A stretch of 64,000 nucleotides of DNA. Origin: an uncultured beta proteobacterium. GTDB taxonomy: Bacteria > Pseudomonadota > Gammaproteobacteria > Burkholderiales > Burkholderiaceae_A. A model generated the notes under the pieces. That model ran no database searches. It had not been told where the DNA came from and saw only the letters and a program-made list of their open reading frames with translations. A program made the translations under genes and the position numbers. The stretch covers positions 1 through 64,000 of the forward strand of contig CACIGF010000003.1 of NCBI GenBank assembly GCA_902586195.1, given 5' to 3'. Below, in pieces: positions 40,233-48,691 of the stretch (its first letter is position 1; every line of letters begins with the position of its first letter).

Positions 40233-41484
40233 GATTTTCTAATCTTGTTCTGGACAAAGGGCCTGATCTTTTTTTCAAGCATACACCTCCCCGGTATCCA
40301 ACCCAATTTGGCTGAAGTTGGTTAATGAGCTTCGTATGGGAAACATCCAATGAACCAGCTATTCCGAACTTCACATTTCTCTCGAGAGCAAATTTTTTTA
40401 TTATGCTTAATTCTGTAAAGTTGACAATATCAAAAATAGATCCACTTTCTTTATTAAGTGTATCTATCATAATTCCAGAAAACTTGACTACCTCACTTGA
40501 AGGAATATTTTTGACAGTCTCAAAGGAACGTTTGTCTGCAATCATAAGTACTAAAATTAGTTTATTTTCCAAAACCTCGTTATTTATTTTATTCAAGCTT
40601 TCTGCAAACTTCCTTAAATTTGCCCAGGTATTCCCATCAGCAGATACACCGACTTTAATATAATCGAGTCCTGCTAAAGCAAGATTCTGGATTTTAGCTA
40701 TATCGGCTCCAGACAGGTTTCCATCATTAAGTTCGAAAGTTGTAGATATCTTTCCGCAAAATTTATTATTTCTGAGTGCCAATACAATATTTTTTATATC
40801 TATAAAATCTAGCATCCCTATAGGGCCATTCCCTGGTTCCTTTAAATCGATAATATCAATATTTAATCCATTGACAACCTTGACCTCTTCGATCGACCTG
40901 ATACTAACTAATAGTTTTATTTTTTTTTTATTTTCCTTACAGTGGTTTTCGTATTTTTCCATCAACCATTCCCATGCTTGGATCTCCTTCTTACCCGCTG
41001 TCTTGCTAATAGCTATTTCAAGATATTTAATTTCTTGTTTAATCTTGTCCTGTGAAAGAAGATCTAATCTAGACATCAACACTGAAGCTTCAATTATCGC
41101 CGCCTGTGCCCTATTAAAACCCTTAAAACTTGAAAGATGAATGACATCCACCTTATTCATATACAAAGTCGATCTAACTTCGTCATCATGAATCTCAGCT
41201 AATGACAAAGTCAAGTAGCTTAATGCATCTTTCAAGAAAAAACCTTTCTCGCATGGTAGTGCAACTAAATTGAAATTTGATCGTCCCGTAACAACCCCTG
41301 CAAACACTCGAACATCAGTTACAATATTCATAACTGCTGTTTTTTGTGTAAGAATATTGTCAAGAGTTTTTGAAGGTTTGAAAGGTTTTAACACCACAAA
41401 ATCAGCCTTTTGGGAAACACCCATAGGCGCAACATGGGAGCTTCCATCTTCATTCATTGTAGAGATAATTACTTCATAAATCAT
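40213..41484 (-). CDS. DUF447 domain fused to MfnB-like furan phosphate synthase
   Basis: This 423-residue protein joins two domains. Residues 1-185 are DUF447, a flavin-reductase-like split barrel (IYEVIISTMNEDGSSHVAPMG at the start, GFNRAQAAIIEASVLMSRL later). Residues 187-423 are MfnB-like (DUF556), which makes the furan ring of methanofuran from glyceraldehyde-3-phosphate. Residues matching the M. jannaschii MfnB active site are visible: Asp213 and Lys215 in DIIDLKEPGNGPIG, Lys277 in DYIKVGV, and Asp341 and Lys345 in IMIDTLNKESGSIFD. FGIAGSL follows. All catalytic positions are kept. The ATG overlaps the DHPS-like stop by four bases. In many relatives these are two genes, so the fusion may be useful for guessing what DUF447 does. 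Confidence 0.87.
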   Translation of the reverse strand: MIYEVIISTMNEDGSSHVAPMGVSQKADFVVLKPFKPSKTLDNILTQKTAVMNIVTDVRVFAGVVTGRSNFNLVALPCEKGFFLKDALSYLTLSLAEIHDDEVRSTLYMNKVDVIHLSSFKGFNRAQAAIIEASVLMSRLDLLSQDKIKQEIKYLEIAISKTAGKKEIQAWEWLMEKYENHCKENKKKIKLLVSIRSIEEVKVVNGLNIDIIDLKEPGNGPIGMLDFIDIKNIVLALRNNKFCGKISTTFELNDGNLSGADIAKIQNLALAGLDYIKVGVSADGNTWANLRKFAESLNKINNEVLENKLILVLMIADKRSFETVKNIPSSEVVKFSGIMIDTLNKESGSIFDIVNFTELSIIKKFALERNVKFGIAGSLDVSHTKLINQLQPNWVGYRGGVCLKKRSGPLSRTRLENLIDSYC

Positions 41485-42893
41485 TTTGAGATATTTTTTC
41501 TGTTTCTGATTTTCTTCTTAATTTTTGGCTGGCAATGAGTCAATGCGTCCTCTCTTCTCGGTTCTGCTGCTGCACCCCAATCTAATCCTCTATCCTGAGC
41601 GTATCTTTTGCCGAGACTCCATGCAATCTCCGCTCTCGCAAGCTCGACACCGAGGTAGAATGCGTGGCTTGAATCTTCCTCAACACCAAGTTTTTCAAAA
41701 AACTGAAAAGGATCTTGACCAGACCGCAATCCATCTCGGTTGTAAACATGTAAACCATCCGACGTAATCTGAATACGAAAATTCGGGTCTTTCACATTTT
41801 GAGCGGTAATTTTTATTTCCTCTAAAGAGTCAGGGAAGGGTCTTTTTTCATGAATCGTGAGCATGCTATTAGTTAGATTTTTTGGCAGTACTTGATTTTC
41901 CCTTGAGGCAAACATTACTCGGCGAGAGACATCGATTTCCTTAATTACAGACTTTGCATGATCGCTAACCTGTGTTGTCAAAACGGCACTGGCTCTAATT
42001 TCACTGCAAATTCCTAGCAATATGGCATTAATACCCATTGTATCAGCATCAATCAATTCAGTTAGATTACCTGTGCCGACAAGTATTTTTATTTCTGGAA
42101 ACATCAATCTTAATTTTGAGAATCTAACAACTGAATCAGTAAAACCAAAAGGTATAGGATCTAGAATAGAATCTGCCATAAAATCTATACCCATTCTTTT
42201 TAAGTGACGGATTGATTTGTATAACGAATCTATTCCTACAGTATTATCTGGAATAATTATTGGAATTGATTTTCTGTATTTTTCAGCAATCCACAAATTT
42301 TCTGGTACCAAGCTTAATAGATAGTCAGCCTGGGCAATAGCTCCTCTTTCCAATTCGCTTGGATTGAGAGAATCCACGCTAACTTTAAACCCGTGCTTTT
42401 TTAATTTAGCAATGCTAGCTTCTAAATGCGGAAACTCTGTATCTGGCAAACAACCCAAATCAATTACATCTGCTCCTGACCTTTCGAAATCTTTAGCTCT
42501 TTCTAAAATTTCTTCGGTAGTTAATTTGGTTGCATCTGTTATTTCTGCAAAAATTTGAATATCATGCTTATCCATTTCAATTTTTTTACCTCTCCTGTTA
42601 AAGAAATTCGGGATATCTTTCAACTCATCTGGCCCCCTTAATATAGAAATCTCTAATTTCTCGCCGAGTAATTTTAAATCTCCACGGCATCGCCCTGGGA
42701 CAATTATTTTGTCGAAACCTGCATATCTTGCAGGCTCCAATCTTCGCTCAATCATGTCTGCCGTCATGAGACCCGCTACCTGCAATCCGATTTCATAAAT
42801 TTCCCATGAAAATGCAGGAGGATCAATACTCTTTAGAGTTGTCTCGAGACTATCTTTAGCCAGCCTACCGGTTAGGAAGAGAATTCTATCCAA
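41481..42893 (-). CDS. dihydropteroate synthase-like protein (methanopterin branch)
   Basis: This 470-residue protein has a central dihydropteroate synthase-like TIM barrel (about 115-330: IQIFAEITDATKL, GADVIDLGCLPDTEF, FKVSVDSLNPSEL, ILVGTGNLTELIDAD). It also has an N-terminal domain (1-110) and a C-terminal extension of about 140 residues. It belongs to the C1-island family often annotated DUF6513/DHPS-like. It probably condenses a hydroxymethylpterin diphosphate with the ribofuranosyl-aminobenzene unit made by beta-RFAP synthase; that step is inferred, not shown. The last 30 residues are very basic. It overlaps the flavoprotein gene upstream by 22 bases and the DUF447-MfnB gene by four. 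Confidence 0.85.
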   Translation of the reverse strand: MDRILFLTGRLAKDSLETTLKSIDPPAFSWEIYEIGLQVAGLMTADMIERRLEPARYAGFDKIIVPGRCRGDLKLLGEKLEISILRGPDELKDIPNFFNRRGKKIEMDKHDIQIFAEITDATKLTTEEILERAKDFERSGADVIDLGCLPDTEFPHLEASIAKLKKHGFKVSVDSLNPSELERGAIAQADYLLSLVPENLWIAEKYRKSIPIIIPDNTVGIDSLYKSIRHLKRMGIDFMADSILDPIPFGFTDSVVRFSKLRLMFPEIKILVGTGNLTELIDADTMGINAILLGICSEIRASAVLTTQVSDHAKSVIKEIDVSRRVMFASRENQVLPKNLTNSMLTIHEKRPFPDSLEEIKITAQNVKDPNFRIQITSDGLHVYNRDGLRSGQDPFQFFEKLGVEEDSSHAFYLGVELARAEIAWSLGKRYAQDRGLDWGAAAEPRREDALTHCQPKIKKKIRNRKNISK

Positions 42894-43498
42894 TTTAATC
42901 CAAACTGTTTTAAACGCTTATCCAAAATCACCTGTAAATCACTTACAGTCTCCACGACTGTGCACTCTTCGAAGTTTTTCAATAATGCTAAATTGTCGAA
43001 CTCTACTTTGCGTGGTGTGAGCTCTACCCACTCCTTTGGTGATTCCGTTATAACGGTAGGTTCGGTATCACAAGCAAAAACAATTGTGTCTATCTTTAGT
43101 TTACCTGCTTGAGCAAACATATTTGTCGGTAACGTATCTGATATCCCCAAAGCACACTTAACAACTGTATTGCTAGTAGCAGGCGCTATTATAACTGTAT
43201 GATACCCATTTTTATACAAAGCTCCTACAGGTACGGCACTGTATGTCTTGTCTCTGAAAAGCTTATGTTTTAACTTGATATCATCAAGCCTGTGTCCGTA
43301 CATTGGTAATACTTCCTCTGCCGCCTTGGACAAAAAGATATCTGTATCGGGCATTTTATCTAAAAGCTGTATTGATTCTTTCAAATAATGCCCTGAGCCA
43401 GTCAAACACCATGCGAATTTAGAATTTTGATTTTTAACTTTTTGTTCATCAGACTGTGTAGCTGCAGAATGCCAAATATCATTGTTTAAATTTTTCAT
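42872..43498 (-). CDS. flavoprotein, DmrB-like dihydromethanopterin reductase candidate
   Basis: This is a 208-residue flavoprotein of the HFCD (homo-oligomeric flavin-containing Cys decarboxylase) fold, started at ATG 43498. Key segments are FAWCLTGSGHYLKE (nucleotide loop), ALYKNGYHTVIIAPATSNTV (FMN-binding PATSN), and ALGISDTLPTNMFAQAG. DmrB of methanogens and of Burkholderia xenovorans is a flavoprotein of this fold that reduces dihydromethanopterin to H4MPT, and C1-island flavoproteins are commonly assigned to this job. A DmrA-type (folate-reductase-like) gene is absent, which supports the DmrB route. It is divergent from FolB-like, with 40 bases between the starts. Confidence 0.82.
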   Translation of the reverse strand: MKNLNNDIWHSAATQSDEQKVKNQNSKFAWCLTGSGHYLKESIQLLDKMPDTDIFLSKAAEEVLPMYGHRLDDIKLKHKLFRDKTYSAVPVGALYKNGYHTVIIAPATSNTVVKCALGISDTLPTNMFAQAGKLKIDTIVFACDTEPTVITESPKEWVELTPRKVEFDNLALLKNFEECTVVETVSDLQVILDKRLKQFGLNWIEFSS

Positions 43499-43538
43499 AA
43501 GCTTTATAATCGTCAAACACTAATATGGATATTATCTC

Positions 43539-44033
43539 ATGACAATGGAACCAATAAAATTGAATACCCCTTCTCATTTAGGAAATCATTTCTCTTTTAA
43601 TGGCCTAGACATTGTCAAAATAACCAAGCTTAAGACGTCTACAGTGATTGGAATTTGTGAGGATGAATTGTTTGAACCTCAGCCATTAATCATTACAATC
43701 GATATGGGGATACTAAGACCAACAGCCTGTGATTCCGACAATATTAGGCAAACCGTTGACTACGACTGTGTGCGAAAAACTGTCATCAAATTCGCAACAA
43801 ACAATAAATACAAGCTTCTCGAATCTTTTGGAGAACAGTTGTCAAGAATTCTACTTGATAGATACAAGCTTTCAATCATCAAGCTAGAAATAGAGAAGCC
43901 AGCGAAATATCCGGATGTTGATTCTGTCGGTTTCGTCATGACTAGGAAAGCTAGTAACAAAAGTTTAAAATTTAGACATCACGAAAACAATATATTTTAT
44001 TTACTAGGTTCCGGAATTATCCCAAAAAAGTAG
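43539..44033 (+). CDS. dihydroneopterin aldolase-like protein (FolB family)
   Basis: This 164-residue protein is of the FolB/tunnelling fold. It begins with a 20-residue leader, then FNGLDIVKITKLKTSTVIGI, DYDCVRKTVIKFATNN and KLLESFGEQLSRILLD, the last matching the FolB motif (TLVETLAERIA-like) around the catalytic Glu. An extra C-terminal stretch of about 30 residues is basic. FolB releases 6-hydroxymethyldihydropterin, the substrate of FolK. With the FolK-like gene and DHPS-like protein it would give the pterin half of methanopterin. The gene is divergent from the flavoprotein and convergent with fae, with a 14-bp hairpin in the 52-base gap. Confidence 0.82.
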   Translation: MTMEPIKLNTPSHLGNHFSFNGLDIVKITKLKTSTVIGICEDELFEPQPLIITIDMGILRPTACDSDNIRQTVDYDCVRKTVIKFATNNKYKLLESFGEQLSRILLDRYKLSIIKLEIEKPAKYPDVDSVGFVMTRKASNKSLKFRHHENNIFYLLGSGIIPKK

Positions 44034-44037
44034 GATG

Positions 44038-44069
44038 TGTCGGCTATTTATTTTTATAAATAGCCGACA
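44038..44069. terminator. strong hairpin between FolB-like gene and fae
   Basis: A perfect 14-bp stem, TGTCGGCTATTTAT (44038-44051) with its reverse complement (44056-44069), closes on a TTTT loop. It sits between the convergent 3' ends of the FolB-like gene (+) and fae (-). No U-run of length follows on either side, but the stem is strong enough to stop or protect both transcripts. Confidence 0.6.
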
Positions 44070-44085
44070 AATATCCCAACAGCAC

Positions 44086-44592
44086 TTAGGCAGCAAATGG
44101 ATGTGCCGATGAACCTTTACTTGAAACAACTTCAGATGCAGTTGGCTGCCCAGAAACTGCGCGCTCAATAGCTTCCTTGGTTGCCTGATAGTTGTAGTCC
44201 TGGATTTTCTTATCATCCGCAGCTTCCCAGTGAATGAAAACTCCAACACTCACAAAAATATCGTCTGCTTCACTAGCCGGAATTGTACCGTCCTCAACAC
44301 TATCAGCCACAGCCATAGCAACAGCTCTTTGAGCAGGACCAAACATTTGTACAGCTTGTTTTGCACCCTTAATGGTGACTTTATTAAACATAACTGTCGC
44401 AGGCTTGCACATTAAGTTTGGTGCAACAACGGCTAAAAGGCTGGTAAACCCATCTTTGTTGTTGGTCAATGCATTGGTAAAAGCAGACTCTGCAGCACTA
44501 CCACGCGGTCCCAAAATAAGATCAATGTGAGCAACTTCATTTCCATCGCCGACTAGAGACTCTCCAACCATAACTCGGTCAATTTTTGCCAT
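44086..44592 (-). CDS. fae: formaldehyde-activating enzyme
   Basis: Fae condenses formaldehyde with H4MPT to methylene-H4MPT, the entry to the pathway. The 168-residue length is normal. Motifs are the N-terminal [20 protein letters not shown] with catalytic His22, the loop [17 protein letters not shown] and the C-terminal [11 protein letters not shown]. The ATG has GGAGA about 8 bases upstream. Its codons look better balanced (more GC, alanine-rich) than those of its neighbours, as expected for a highly expressed enzyme. A terminator lies between it and the upstream CitG-like gene, so it should have its own promoter in the 72-base gap. Confidence 0.98.
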   Translation of the reverse strand: MAKIDRVMVGESLVGDGNEVAHIDLILGPRGSAAESAFTNALTNNKDGFTSLLAVVAPNLMCKPATVMFNKVTIKGAKQAVQMFGPAQRAVAMAVADSVEDGTIPASEADDIFVSVGVFIHWEAADDKKIQDYNYQATKEAIERAVSGQPTASEVVSSKGSSAHPFAA

Positions 44593-44618
44593 CAGTATTT
44601 CTCCATAATAAAATTTAT

Positions 44619-44643
44619 AAAAAACCCACCCTTTTGTAAAGGG
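44619..44643 (-). terminator. intrinsic terminator between CitG-like gene and fae
   Basis: Read on the minus strand: CCCTTT, ACA loop, AAAGGG (44643 to 44629), then TGGG and six T (44624-44619). It follows the CitG-like stop at 44665 by about 22 bases and precedes the fae start at 44592. It would end the mptG-to-CitG-like operon. The spacer of four between stem and U-run lowers its strength. Confidence 0.55.
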
Positions 44644-44664
44644 ATGTTCAGCTAACCCACTAGC

Positions 44665-45597
44665 CTAAGCCGAATAATCAGGCTCTAACAAACCAAATAT
44701 CAAAAGAGAGCAAACAGTTATATCAGCACTAGTACCTGGATTTAAACCTCGCACCTTCAAGAACTCATCGAACTGTCTAATTCTCGACCGATTCGGCAAC
44801 ACCATTTTACCATTATTTACTTTATTTAAAACGTTTTCAAAGTTAATTTGATCTTGAAAAACTTTTATTGCTTTTTTTTTCACAAATTCAGCTACACGCA
44901 AGCCAAATTTTCGTTGAATATGAGAATCTCTGTTGTTAGTGAGCCAATAGAAATAGATCAGGGAAGCCAGGGATTGTCTACCGCATGGGTTAATAGGCTT
45001 TTCTTTATTTATCCACTGTCTTCGAAAATTTTCTTCTAAGACAGGCTGCTTTAAAATTTCGAAAAAACCAGAAAAATATTGCTTTGCAATAAAGTCTTTA
45101 TCCTTTGCTTGCCGCATTGCATCAATAATTTTCACATTTGTGAATCTAACATCCATCTCCCTATCTTCACCGAGGCCCCCCGGATTTGCATGAACAATTG
45201 CATCGTATATTAATTTTGATTGATCTAAATCAATTTTATATATGGTTTTCATTAACTCCGCTTGCAAAAAGTCTAACGGATCAACTAATCTCCTAAGTTC
45301 CTCGTCTGCCAATTTTTGCATTACATGAAGCACCGGCGCACACAAAAGAATAATCCCTAGATTTGTATTACAACCGACTGCCTTTATACTTTCTTTCGTA
45401 GCCAAATATATTTTTTCTCCAAGTTTTAATCCCGGTTGTACCATTAATGGTGCACAAACTTCGGAGCTCGTTATAAAATCTTGGCCAGTCATACCATACC
45501 CTGAAGAATTAAAACTCACATTTCCTGGTTTAAGAGCTTGAACATCTAATTGGCACGCAATTAAAAAGTTTCTTTTTAATGAACCTAAATAATCCAT
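44665..45597 (-). CDS. triphosphoribosyl-dephospho-CoA synthase (CitG)-like C1-island protein
   Basis: This 310-residue protein (start ATG 45597) is of the CitG/MdcB fold, which in other bacteria makes triphosphoribosyl-dephospho-CoA. It is a standard member of bacterial H4MPT clusters (the ORF5 type). Motifs include ALKPGNVSFNSSGYGMTGQDF at the N-terminus, the segment GCNTNLGIILLCAPVL and IVHANPGGLGEDREMDV. These are the CitG helices with the ATP/phosphoribosyl-binding Asp and Glu. No citrate or malonate lyase genes are near, so the CoA function is not plausible here. A phosphoribosyl transfer or phosphate activation in cofactor synthesis is an inference. The gene follows the RimK-like ligase, with 14 bases between them. 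Confidence 0.85.
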   Translation of the reverse strand: MDYLGSLKRNFLIACQLDVQALKPGNVSFNSSGYGMTGQDFITSSEVCAPLMVQPGLKLGEKIYLATKESIKAVGCNTNLGIILLCAPVLHVMQKLADEELRRLVDPLDFLQAELMKTIYKIDLDQSKLIYDAIVHANPGGLGEDREMDVRFTNVKIIDAMRQAKDKDFIAKQYFSGFFEILKQPVLEENFRRQWINKEKPINPCGRQSLASLIYFYWLTNNRDSHIQRKFGLRVAEFVKKKAIKVFQDQINFENVLNKVNNGKMVLPNRSRIRQFDEFLKVRGLNPGTSADITVCSLLIFGLLEPDYSA

Positions 45598-45611
45598 CAC
45601 TTGATCAAAGT

Positions 45612-46547
45612 TTATCTCATTTTGGAAATCATAAACTTAATGATTTTTTCTGATATATTAATACTGCTTACGTTCTGCAATCCCTTCCAGGCAGGAACTC
45701 CATTTACCTCTAAAACTGTATATCCTAATTCTGACCTCTTGTCCTCTATTATATCAACCCCTCCAATTTCTAACCCCACTGTTCTTGTTGACTGAATCGC
45801 TAATTTTTTCAAAAAATTATCTGGAATAATTTGTCTACAAACTCCACCTTTGGCAACATTGTGAACCCAACCCTGCCCTTTTCTCTCCATTGCGGCAACT
45901 ACCTCGTCATCTACAACAAAAACTCTGAGGTCTCTCAAAGAACTCCCAGCCGATTCTACGAATTCTTGTATGTAGTAAACACCGTTAGCAAAATTAATCA
46001 TTTTTTCGAAATCTTTGTCGTTTTTTATTTTTTCTTCTATCAGTGTTACGTTAACTCCTTGTGAACCAAAAATTGGTTTGATAACCAGCTTCCGACCCTC
46101 GTCTAGTAGGCGATTAATAAGCGTAATGCCGGTTGCCTTATCTTCAAGTACCCAACAATCAGGAGTTGGTATATCTTGCATCCTTAAAAGAAAACTAGTC
46201 ATACATTTATCTACACTATTTTCTATTCCCCTTCCTGAATTCACAATTGGAATTCCAAGAAATTCCAATTGATGTAGAATTGCTAAGCGACGAGTAACTT
46301 GCTCTAATGATCCGCCCGCAATACCTCTAACGAAACAGCAGCTAGGACTTATATTAAAATTTCTCATTACAAAGTTGTCTTTAGCACAATCAATGAAAAC
46401 ATCAATAGAAGACAGGTTTAGAATTCTAGTTTTAATTCCCGAGAAATTGAGTCCAATTTTCAGCTGATCAATATGCCACCCTAGCTCATCAGAGAAAATA
46501 ACAATCTCTCCTTTTTTCCCGTTACTTACTTTTCCAGCCCTATCCAT
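45612..46547 (-). CDS. RimK-like ATP-grasp ligase (MptN-type candidate)
   Basis: This 311-residue ATP-grasp enzyme is of the RimK/MptN group, which adds amino acids to cofactors. MptN is the H4MPT:L-glutamate ligase of methanogens. Motifs are the N-terminal EIVIFSDELGWHIDQL, the segment VRGIAGGSLEQVTRRL with the conserved ENSVDKCMTSFLL, the ATP-grasp loop LVIKPIFGSQGVNVTLI, and the metal-binding end GYTVLEVNGVPAWKGLQ with Glu and Asn. It overlaps mch by 22 bases upstream. In bacteria it could add glutamate or another residue to H4MPT or methylofuran. The specific acceptor is not evident from sequence. Confidence 0.85.
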   Translation of the reverse strand: MDRAGKVSNGKKGEIVIFSDELGWHIDQLKIGLNFSGIKTRILNLSSIDVFIDCAKDNFVMRNFNISPSCCFVRGIAGGSLEQVTRRLAILHQLEFLGIPIVNSGRGIENSVDKCMTSFLLRMQDIPTPDCWVLEDKATGITLINRLLDEGRKLVIKPIFGSQGVNVTLIEEKIKNDKDFEKMINFANGVYYIQEFVESAGSSLRDLRVFVVDDEVVAAMERKGQGWVHNVAKGGVCRQIIPDNFLKKLAIQSTRTVGLEIGGVDIIEDKRSELGYTVLEVNGVPAWKGLQNVSSINISEKIIKFMISKMR

Positions 46548-47515
46548 GACTCTTCTAAAAGAGGTATATTCAACTTTCCCTCAACCCACGACTTTCCACT
46601 ATCCAAATTACTGATTATTACTTTTGCAGGGGCAAAAAGCATTGGATCAATTTTATAAAAGTCATATGAAACAGACTTAAAGATTTCAGAAAATGACTTA
46701 CCGTAATCTTTGGAATTGGATGAAGGTAAAGCTTTGGAGAGCTTTTCGGATTCACTATCGTTTCCAATCACAACAAGTTGCACTAAACCTCCATATAAGA
46801 TAGCGTCGTTAGTTCTACCCATGGCTTCTAAAAAATCACTTGAAGGTAAAGGGATCGGCGCATTTGCAAAGCCTTCAACAACATTATGTAAAGGAAAGTT
46901 TAGGGCATGCAATTTATGCATCGCAACCTCCAACACCCTAGAAACTACCTGCGTAGTTCCAGCCAGGCTTGTAGTTGGTGTTATTATTAAAACGAGATTC
47001 TCAGGGTTTAACCTGCAATCATTAATAATCTTATCGATAATTTTTCTAGGGGGGTAACATGCTACCTCTAAAATTAAAACCCCTTTCTGAGATATTTCTG
47101 AATAAGCTATTTCCTTAATTAAATCCTCCCTATTGGCTAGCACACGGGCAGGTCCTGACCCAAGGCAATTAAAGGGTTTCCCTGCATTATCTTCTTTCGG
47201 CACGCTTAAACTCCAACCTGCGTACTGACTCGATAAGCAAGCTATAACGGGTACTGAACTATTAACAAAGACAGTGTTTGGAATTTTTCTTGTTGCATCC
47301 ATGCCTAAGGTGATGCTCCCTAATCCACCCATGCAAATTTCTGCTATTTTTATACCCGCCAAAACACTGCCTTTACAGTGCAGACCAGCGTCCAAAACTC
47401 GCACCCCGTTCGACTCACGTTTGACATTTATGTTGTACTTTTCGGAGTTTTTTATCATTAATTCAGCTAACCGGTAAGCATTATCATTAATAGCGAAGCA
47501 TACTTTATTGGTCAT
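46526..47515 (-). CDS. mch: methenyl-H4MPT cyclohydrolase
   Basis: Mch opens methenyl-H4MPT to N5-formyl-H4MPT, feeding Fhc. I start it at ATG 47515 (329 aa), with the good ribosome site GGGAGAG about 7 bases upstream; a start 15 bases earlier is possible. Family motifs are CFAINDNAYRLAELMI, ICMGGLGSITLGMD, and the long conserved GSGPARVLANRED and VEGFANAPIPLPSSDFLEAMGR (in part). Residues ending PLFAPAKVIISNLDSGKSW are typical of Mch. It overlaps the RimK-like gene by 22 bases. Confidence 0.97.
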   Translation of the reverse strand: MTNKVCFAINDNAYRLAELMIKNSEKYNINVKRESNGVRVLDAGLHCKGSVLAGIKIAEICMGGLGSITLGMDATRKIPNTVFVNSSVPVIACLSSQYAGWSLSVPKEDNAGKPFNCLGSGPARVLANREDLIKEIAYSEISQKGVLILEVACYPPRKIIDKIINDCRLNPENLVLIITPTTSLAGTTQVVSRVLEVAMHKLHALNFPLHNVVEGFANAPIPLPSSDFLEAMGRTNDAILYGGLVQLVVIGNDSESEKLSKALPSSNSKDYGKSFSEIFKSVSYDFYKIDPMLFAPAKVIISNLDSGKSWVEGKLNIPLLEESWIGLEK

Positions 47516-47534
47516 ATAAAACTCTCCCAAAAAA

Positions 47535-48683
47535 TTAGGTTAATTGTGATAGCTTATTGTAAACAAATTCAACCTTGTCATTTAAAGCCCTCTGCAGTTC
47601 CACGATGCTACTTCCTCTTAAGAAAACAGAGCATACTGGTTCATACTTTTTAAAGAAGTATTTTCTATTAGGTATATTTGTTAGAAATTTATTTTTAAAC
47701 AGTGATTCCTGACAATTCTCATTCATATAAAAATCTGATTTTGCATATATAATCCGAAATCCAGAAATTATTTTTTTTTGCATAGCTGGAAAACTTTCAG
47801 GTATGCAAGTATTACCTGAAATGCCATTTGTAAGATGAATATGCCTATCAAAAAAACAAAATTTATGTGACTCCTGTAAAATCTCAAAAGATGCTGTTAT
47901 ACGAGGATTTAAGTCTAAAAAATGCACCGCTTTATCAGATACTAAAAAATCGATACCATTAAAACCTCTCAGTTTAAACTTCTGCATAATAAGTTTGGAA
48001 ATTCTCAAAGCCTCTTGATCGATGCTATCACTCAATTCGACTGGACCATCCAGACCACAAAACACAAAAGGTAGGTAACTTTGTTTGGTGGTAACTGGTT
48101 TACTGTAGCCCAGTGGCATAAAATTTTGTCCGTCAGCAAAAAAAGATAAGCTTACTGCCGTTCCTGGCAACTGTTTCTGAAAATACTCGGAACTTTTGGA
48201 TTTTCTTCCATATTTCTTTTTTATACCGTACCCACCTGAGGATCCTAAGTCTTTCAGTATCCAACCAGACCCAAGATCCTCAAAAGATTCCGCCGAAAAA
48301 TTAATTTGTGGGAAAGGAACTTCCAACAATTTCAATGTTTTAAAAAACATTACTGGATTTTCCAGACATTTAAAAACTGAAAGAGAATTCGCATACAATG
48401 GCAAAATCTCATTTGCCTGCCGCAGGATGTCATATTTTCCTTCAAAACCCGATCCAATGATCACTCCTTTAAAACCATAGATTTTGAAAACCGACAGAGA
48501 GTTTAAAAATTTTTTACTGTCTATGCCCGTTTGCCCAGGAAAACAAGTTCCTATGTGCCGCCAAAATGGTACCGAAATTAGACAGTCCTTATCTCCAAAA
48601 ACGTCCATGACACCTAATTTAAATCCAAATCTTTGAGAAGAACAAACAACACCTCTTCCGCTCAAGGCAGCAAGTACATACAC
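47535..48683 (-). CDS. ATP-grasp protein of H4MPT clusters (ORF17-like)
   Basis: This 382-residue protein of the ATP-grasp fold is a regular member of bacterial H4MPT gene clusters (ORF17). The N-terminus MYVLAALSGRGVVCSSQRFG is a Rossmann-like entry, and the lysine-containing SSGGYGIKKKYGRKS and the end GFNGIDFLVSDKAVHFLDLN give the ATP-grasp ligands. The C-terminal region (about 290-380) is less conserved. It is thought to act in making the cofactor, but its acceptor is not proven. It sits between beta-RFAP synthase and mch, separated by 8 and 19 bases. Confidence 0.8.
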   Translation of the reverse strand: MYVLAALSGRGVVCSSQRFGFKLGVMDVFGDKDCLISVPFWRHIGTCFPGQTGIDSKKFLNSLSVFKIYGFKGVIIGSGFEGKYDILRQANEILPLYANSLSVFKCLENPVMFFKTLKLLEVPFPQINFSAESFEDLGSGWILKDLGSSGGYGIKKKYGRKSKSSEYFQKQLPGTAVSLSFFADGQNFMPLGYSKPVTTKQSYLPFVFCGLDGPVELSDSIDQEALRISKLIMQKFKLRGFNGIDFLVSDKAVHFLDLNPRITASFEILQESHKFCFFDRHIHLTNGISGNTCIPESFPAMQKKIISGFRIIYAKSDFYMNENCQESLFKNKFLTNIPNRKYFFKKYEPVCSVFLRGSSIVELQRALNDKVEFVYNKLSQLT

Positions 48684-48691
48684 AACAATTC

